In this document: positions 4,813-8,217 of the stretch, in pieces
Position numbering within the stretch: position 1 is the stretch's first letter
How the letters are laid out: every line of letters begins with the position of its first letter
From: Niastella sp.
GTDB taxonomy: Bacteria > Bacteroidota > Bacteroidia > Chitinophagales > Chitinophagaceae
Assembly: GCA_021154515.1 (NCBI GenBank)
Contig: JAJKIL010000458.1
Span: 1-8,217 of the forward strand
Length of the DNA: 8,217 bases
Reading direction: 5' to 3'
Translations under genes and position numbers: made by a program
Notes under the pieces: model-generated
Seen by the model: only the letters and a program-made list of their open reading frames with translations
Database searches by the model: none
Told to the model about the DNA's origin: nothing

Positions 4813-5403
4813 ATGGCAACAAGCATAATGAATCCCCGGGTTGATTTCTTTTTTAAAAGTGTGAAATGGCACGATGAATATGAGCAACTGCGAATGATCG
4901 CGCTTGACATCGGACTCAAGGAAGAATTAAAATGGGGCTGTCCCTGTTACTCGGATGATAAAAAGAACATCGTACTGATACATGGGTTTAAAGATTACTG
5001 TGCGGTATTGTTCTTCAAAGGCGCTTTGTTGAAAGACCCTAAGGGTATCCTTATTCAACAAACGAAGAATGTTCAATCGGCCCGGCAGGTACGCTTTACC
5101 AATGTAAAAGAGATCGTCAAGCTGGCGCCCACGCTGAAAAAATATATTAAAGAGGCTATTCAAGTGGAAAAAGCCGGGTTGAAAGTGCCATTAAAAAAGA
5201 CAACCGACTATGCCGTTCCGCAGGAATTTCGAATGAAATTAGATAAAATGCCTGCGCTGAAAAGAGCATTTGCAGCATTAACACCCGGACGCCAACGAGC
5301 TTATATCTTTTATTTTTCTCAACCCAAGCAAGCCAAAACCCGCGAGGCGAGGGTAGAGAAATACCTGCAACAGATCCTTAGTGGAAAAGGACTGGATGAT
5401 TAA
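4813..5403 (+). CDS. DUF1801 + YdeI/OmdA-type protein
   Basis: The 196-residue protein has two parts. Residues about 20-118 match the DUF1801/YdhG-like fold (LRMIALDIGLKEELKWGCPCYSDDKKNIVLIHGFKDYCAVLFFKGALLKDP, then a helical LAPTLKKYIKEAIQVEKAG). Residues 135-196 are the OmdA/YdeI tail, with VPQEFRMKLDKMPALKRAFAALTPGRQRAYIFYFSQPKQAKTREARVEKYLQQILSGKGLDD strongly typical. In Bacillus subtilis, YdeI-type proteins have been linked to cell-envelope stress; no enzyme reaction is established. It starts six bases after the SRPBCC stop. An alternative ATG six codons in (MNPRVD) is possible; the first is kept because it gives tight spacing. No signal peptide or membrane segment is seen, so it is probably cytoplasmic. 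Confidence 0.88.
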   Translation: MATSIMNPRVDFFFKSVKWHDEYEQLRMIALDIGLKEELKWGCPCYSDDKKNIVLIHGFKDYCAVLFFKGALLKDPKGILIQQTKNVQSARQVRFTNVKEIVKLAPTLKKYIKEAIQVEKAGLKVPLKKTTDYAVPQEFRMKLDKMPALKRAFAALTPGRQRAYIFYFSQPKQAKTREARVEKYLQQILSGKGLDD

Positions 5404-5426
5404 TTAACCCTAAAAAACGAATCAAC

Positions 5427-5831
5427 ATGGAACAGATAAAAAGCAGATCAGCAAAAAGAAACAGGATCATCTATTGGATAGCCACACTGTGGTTGGCATT
5501 GGGAATGACAGCAACCGGCATAGTACAATTGATCCGGAATAAGGATGAGGTTGCCATGTTCAATCGGTTAGGTTATCCCATGTATTTACTGTTAATAATC
5601 GGGGTGTGGAAATTGCTGGGCGTGATAGCCGTACTGGCGCCTAAATTTCCATTGGTAAAAGAATGGGCCTATGCCGGCTTTTTCTTTGTGATGACTGGCG
5701 CTGTTATTTCTCATCTGGCTATTAATGACGCCCCAAAAGAATTGTTTGGTCCCATTTTGTTAATAGTGCTCACCATTATTTCCTGGTATTTCAGACCAGC
5801 CAACAGAAGGCTCATCCCACTTAATAATTAA
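5427..5831 (+). CDS. DoxX-like integral membrane protein
   Basis: The protein has 134 residues and four predicted membrane helices at about 14-36 (IIYWIATLWLALGMTATGIVQLI), 51-72 (PMYLLLIIGVWKLLGVIAVLAP), 79-99 (EWAYAGFFFVMTGAVISHLAI) and 107-122 (FGPILLIVLTIISWYF), the standard DoxX-like plan. The WKLLGVIAVLAP and EWAYAGFFFVMTGAVISHLA segments are characteristic of this group. Family members have been tied to quinone or redox functions in some organisms, but most, including this one, are functionally undefined. The N-terminus (KSRSAKRNR) is basic and should stay in the cytoplasm. It lies 23 bp after the YdeI-like gene with A-rich DNA before its ATG and no Shine-Dalgarno sequence. DoxX-like genes recur in ArsR/SRPBCC clusters of Bacteroidota (general knowledge, not checked here). 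Confidence 0.9.
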   Translation: MEQIKSRSAKRNRIIYWIATLWLALGMTATGIVQLIRNKDEVAMFNRLGYPMYLLLIIGVWKLLGVIAVLAPKFPLVKEWAYAGFFFVMTGAVISHLAINDAPKELFGPILLIVLTIISWYFRPANRRLIPLNN

Positions 5832-5844
5832 CAACATGAAACGT

Positions 5845-5867
5845 CCATCCCGATAACATCGGGATGG
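5845..5867. repeat. Perfect 10-bp inverted repeat (hairpin) between DoxX-like and DUF4256 genes
   Basis: CCATCCCGAT (5845-5854), loop AAC and ATCGGGATGG (5858-5867) form a perfect stem in the 74-bp gap. No T-run follows on either strand, so it is not a standard terminator, though it could partly reduce or stabilise expression of the last gene. An ATG at 5864 lies inside the 3' arm and would give a longer DUF4256 protein; I reject that start. Confidence 0.85.
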
Positions 5868-5905
5868 TAAGTTCCATCTGGCCAAAACTCAATAAATATT
5901 TTCAG

Positions 5906-6472
5906 ATGAAAGAAACAAAAAAGGAGCTGTCGCCGGCACAACGTACCGATTTACTCCATGTGTTGAAAACCCGTTTTGAAAAGAACAAAAACCGCCACAA
6001 AGGAATAGAGTGGGCCGATGTGCAGGCAAAGCTGGAAACTGATCCAAAAAAAATGTGGATCCTCGACGATATGGAACACACAGGCGGCGAACCTGATGTC
6101 GTGGGCTATGATAAAAAAACGGATGAATACATATTCTTCGATTGTTCCGCCGAAAGTCCCAAAGGCCGTAGAAGTCTTTGTTACGATCGCAAAGCATTGG
6201 ATGCAAGAAAGGAAAATAAGCCCAAAGACAGTGCGATGGATATGGCCGCCGCCATGGGTATTGAATTGCTTACCGAAGAACAATACCGCTCACTGCAGCA
6301 ACTGGGAGAATTTGACACCAAAACCTCCAGCTGGATAGTTACTCCACCCGACATCCGGCAACTCGGCGGCGCCATCTTTGGCGACCGGCGATATAATACG
6401 GTGTTCATTTATCACAATGGAGCTGATTCTTATTATGTGGCCCGGGGATTCAGAGGGGCATTGAGAGTTTAA
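5906..6472 (+). CDS. DUF4256 domain protein
   Basis: The protein has 188 residues, nearly all of it the DUF4256 domain, whose function is unknown. Strong family blocks are LLHVLKTRFEKNKNRHKGIEWADVQAKLE (16-44), MEHTGGEPDVVGYDKKTDEYIFFDCSAESPKGRRSLCYDR (56-95), RKENKPKDSAMDMAAAMGIELLTEEQYRSLQQLGEFDTKTSSWI (101-144) and the end LGGAIFGDRRYNTVFIYHNGADSYYVARGFRGALRV (153-188). The conserved Asp, Glu, Cys and Arg residues (for example Asp64, Cys80, Glu83, Arg88) could form an active or binding site, but this is a guess. The frame is open from an ATG at 5864, which would add 14 residues. That ATG sits in a hairpin stem, and the family pattern begins just after the ATG at 5906, so 5906 is preferred. 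No signal peptide or membrane segment is seen. It is the last gene of the ArsR-led cluster, 74 bp after the DoxX-like gene and possibly less strongly coupled because of the hairpin. Confidence 0.92.
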   Translation: MKETKKELSPAQRTDLLHVLKTRFEKNKNRHKGIEWADVQAKLETDPKKMWILDDMEHTGGEPDVVGYDKKTDEYIFFDCSAESPKGRRSLCYDRKALDARKENKPKDSAMDMAAAMGIELLTEEQYRSLQQLGEFDTKTSSWIVTPPDIRQLGGAIFGDRRYNTVFIYHNGADSYYVARGFRGALRV

Positions 6473-6643
6473 AGTTCAGGTTTTTTAGTTTGTTAGTTCT
6501 TTATATACGAAAAACAAATATTTAAGTTTTTTTCTCTTCCATGGGGTAATTTCTCACGTGACCTCCTCTTATATAAAAGACCCGCGCGGTGATTTTTGAT
6601 GCGAGCTTGCAAATAATAGTAAAACCATCATTAAATCAGTCAC

Positions 6644-8217
6644 ATGAGAAAATTAATATATGCCATGCAGATGGTAGCTATGCTATTTCTGCTGAAAAAT
6701 ATGGCTACCGCGCAGGGTATTTTAAAAGGTAAAATAACCAGCGAAAGTGGAGAGCCGTTGGCCAATGCATCCATTATTGTCGGTAGTAATAAAGGCGGTA
6801 CTGCCACCGATTCAACGGGGGAATACCGCCTTTCTTTACCTTCAGGCACCCACAAAGTGGTTATCACCAGTGTTGGATTTAACCCATATTCTTTGACGGT
6901 TAAGATCGATAATTCCACTGTTACCCGGGATATAGTCCTGCAATTTGCCATTGCCGACCTCAGCGAAGTAGTGGTGGCAGTAGGCAGCCGTGCTTCGCAA
7001 CGAACGTTCACCACCACACCATTACCTGTAGATAATATCAGTGCCTCGGAGCTGCAAAGCGCCGGGCAATTGTCATTTGATAAAGCCCTGCAATTGCGCG
7101 TGCCCTCCTTCAATACCGTAAACACACCGGTGAATGATGCTACCTCGTTGCTCGATCCGTATGAGATCAGGAACATGGGACCCAGCCGCACGTTGATACT
7201 GGTGAACGGCAAACGCAAGAACCCCAGCGCCCTGGTATATATTCAAACCTCACCCGGCCGCGGGGAAACCGGCGCCGATTTGTCGGCTATCCCTACCGAA
7301 GCCATCAAACGTGTAGAGATCCTGCGCGATGGGGCTTCTGCCCAATATGGTTCAGATGCCATTGCCGGGGTAATGAACGTGATCCTGAAAGACCGCTTCG
7401 ATTATACCAATTTTAAAATAGCCAGCGGCCTCACACATAAGGGAGACGGATTTTCGATTTTAACCAGCCTGAATGGCGGCGCCAATTTTGGCAGCAAAGG
7501 ATTTATCAATTACACCATCAATTTTCAACGGGAGAACAAAACCAACAGATCGGGTACGGTAGATGCTGAAGGCGACAATAACGACCTGAGTGCCGGTACC
7601 GCTGCCAGTCTGGAGGAAGTAAAAAAATACCTGGCGCGTTTCCCCGATGCAAATAATATCAGTGGTACGCCCACCAGCACCGCTGCCAAATTCCTGATAA
7701 ATACAGGCATCCCTGTAAGTGAAAATACCGACTTCTATGCCAATGCAGCCTACATATATAAGAAAGTGCAAAGCTTTGCCAACTACCGTACCCCGTACTG
7801 GAAAGAAGATTATGGGTTGCTGCATGCAGCCGGTACGGAATACCTGGGTTATGGTCCCACTTTTGAAGGCGACTTAAACGACTATAACGCTACGGTTGGT
7901 TTTAAAACAACCAAAAACGGCTGGATGCACGACATCAGTTTTACTACCGGCGGAAACAAACAATTATATACCGTAGAGAACACGGTAAACCATTCACTCG
8001 GTTCAAAAAGCCCTATCCGGTTCAAACCCGGTGGTTTTGCGTTTAGCCATGTGGTAGGCAATATCGATATCTCCAAAGAGGTAACAGATAAATTGAATGT
8101 GGCTTTTGGCAGTGAGTTCCGCAGTGAGAACTTCCAGATCTTTGCCGGCGATACCGCCTCCTATACCGGCGAGGGCGCCAACTCATTCCCCGGAGTAAAC
8201 GAAATAAACGCCATTAA
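6644..8217 (+). CDS. TonB-dependent outer-membrane receptor (partial, C-terminus outside window)
   Basis: The frame starts at ATG 6644 and runs to the window edge without a stop, giving 524 residues of a protein usually about 850-1000. Residues 1-23 are a signal peptide (basic start, hydrophobic core, ATA-QG cleavage). Residues 26-103 form a carboxypeptidase-regulatory-like beta-sandwich (GILKGKITSESGEPLANASIIV, GGTATDSTGEYRLSLPSG, VVITSVGF). A TonB-box-like stretch, SEVVVAVGSR, lies at 107-116 and the plug spans about 122-250 (MGPSRTLILVNGKRKNPSALV, ADLSAIPTEAIKRVEILRDGASAQYGSDAIAGVMNVILK). Beta-barrel strands follow. It lacks the SusC plug ending (GTRGANGVVLITTK), so it is a ligand-gated porin of the non-SusC type; a siderophore, metal complex or peptide is possible but the substrate is not determinable. 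The 171-bp gap upstream holds AT-rich DNA and a CCGCGCGG palindrome (6582-6589), with no promoter I can defend and no recognised riboswitch. The unit is separate from the cluster before it. Confidence 0.93.
   Translation, partial: MRKLIYAMQMVAMLFLLKNMATAQGILKGKITSESGEPLANASIIVGSNKGGTATDSTGEYRLSLPSGTHKVVITSVGFNPYSLTVKIDNSTVTRDIVLQFAIADLSEVVVAVGSRASQRTFTTTPLPVDNISASELQSAGQLSFDKALQLRVPSFNTVNTPVNDATSLLDPYEIRNMGPSRTLILVNGKRKNPSALVYIQTSPGRGETGADLSAIPTEAIKRVEILRDGASAQYGSDAIAGVMNVILKDRFDYTNFKIASGLTHKGDGFSILTSLNGGANFGSKGFINYTINFQRENKTNRSGTVDAEGDNNDLSAGTAASLEEVKKYLARFPDANNISGTPTSTAAKFLINTGIPVSENTDFYANAAYIYKKVQSFANYRTPYWKEDYGLLHAAGTEYLGYGPTFEGDLNDYNATVGFKTTKNGWMHDISFTTGGNKQLYTVENTVNHSLGSKSPIRFKPGGFAFSHVVGNIDISKEVTDKLNVAFGSEFRSENFQIFAGDTASYTGEGANSFPGVNEINAI

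Noticed and set aside
5845..5867. Intrinsic terminator
   Set aside because: The stem is perfect but neither strand has a following T-run, and a related cluster gene follows directly.
6473..6643. Riboswitch or clear promoter upstream of the TonB receptor
   Set aside because: I found no conserved riboswitch core and no TTTG-N20-TAnnTTTG pair; only AT-rich DNA and an 8-bp palindrome CCGCGCGG are visible.
6640..7218. Long minus-strand open frame (192 codons)
   Set aside because: It lies entirely opposite the TonB receptor's signal peptide, regulatory-like domain and plug, which are clearly coding; its translation shows no domain.
6644..8217. SusC-type polysaccharide receptor
   Set aside because: The plug ends in YGSDAIAGVMNVILK rather than the SusC GTRGANGVVLITTK pattern, so a general TonB-dependent receptor is the safer call.

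Overview
The window looks like chromosomal DNA of a Bacteroidota bacterium, most likely family Chitinophagaceae (Chitinophaga/Niastella-like). The evidence is a FecR-type anti-sigma factor, an ECF sigma factor of the Bacteroidota type, a TonB-dependent receptor with an N-terminal carboxypeptidase-regulatory-like domain, a DUF4256 protein, start codons without Shine-Dalgarno sequences, one good Bacteroidota-type promoter (TTG, 20 bp, TATATTTG), and intergenic 7- and 8-bp tandem repeats. Genus is not determinable from the sequence alone.

Layout: (1) 1-703, minus strand: N-terminal 234 residues of a FecR-like transmembrane anti-sigma factor, running off the left edge. (2) 865-1263, plus: a small SnoaL/ester-cyclase-like protein whose stop codon lies inside an 8-bp tandem repeat. 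(3) 1264-1587: no gene; tandem repeats, a GC-rich nested inverted repeat and a heptamer array. (4) 1588-2984, minus: a two-gene unit of a ubiquitin-fold MoaD/ThiS protein ending in Gly-Gly, then a six-Asp-box beta-propeller protein. (5) 2985-3335: no gene; two more heptamer arrays. (6) 3336-3953, plus: an ECF sigma factor with a hydrophobic C-terminal tail. (7) 4020-6472, plus: a five-gene cluster of ArsR-type repressor, SRPBCC/AHSA1 protein, DUF1801/YdeI-OmdA protein, DoxX-like membrane protein and DUF4256 protein, headed by a promoter overlaid with two near-identical inverted repeats. (8) 6644-8217, plus: N-terminal 524 residues of a TonB-dependent receptor, running off the right edge.

How the parts may work together: the ArsR repressor probably binds the two operators before its own start and controls the tightly packed cluster behind it. 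The clearest biochemical puzzle is the pairing of a MoaD-like protein with a cytoplasmic beta-propeller, with no MoaE, E1-like adenylyltransferase or sulfurtransferase gene in view. The sigma factor and the FecR protein would normally be adjacent and co-oriented, but here they lie 2.6 kb apart on opposite strands, so they may not be partners. I see no complete mobile element, CRISPR array, tRNA or rRNA. The most unusual non-coding feature is the set of related heptamer arrays around the MoaD/propeller unit.
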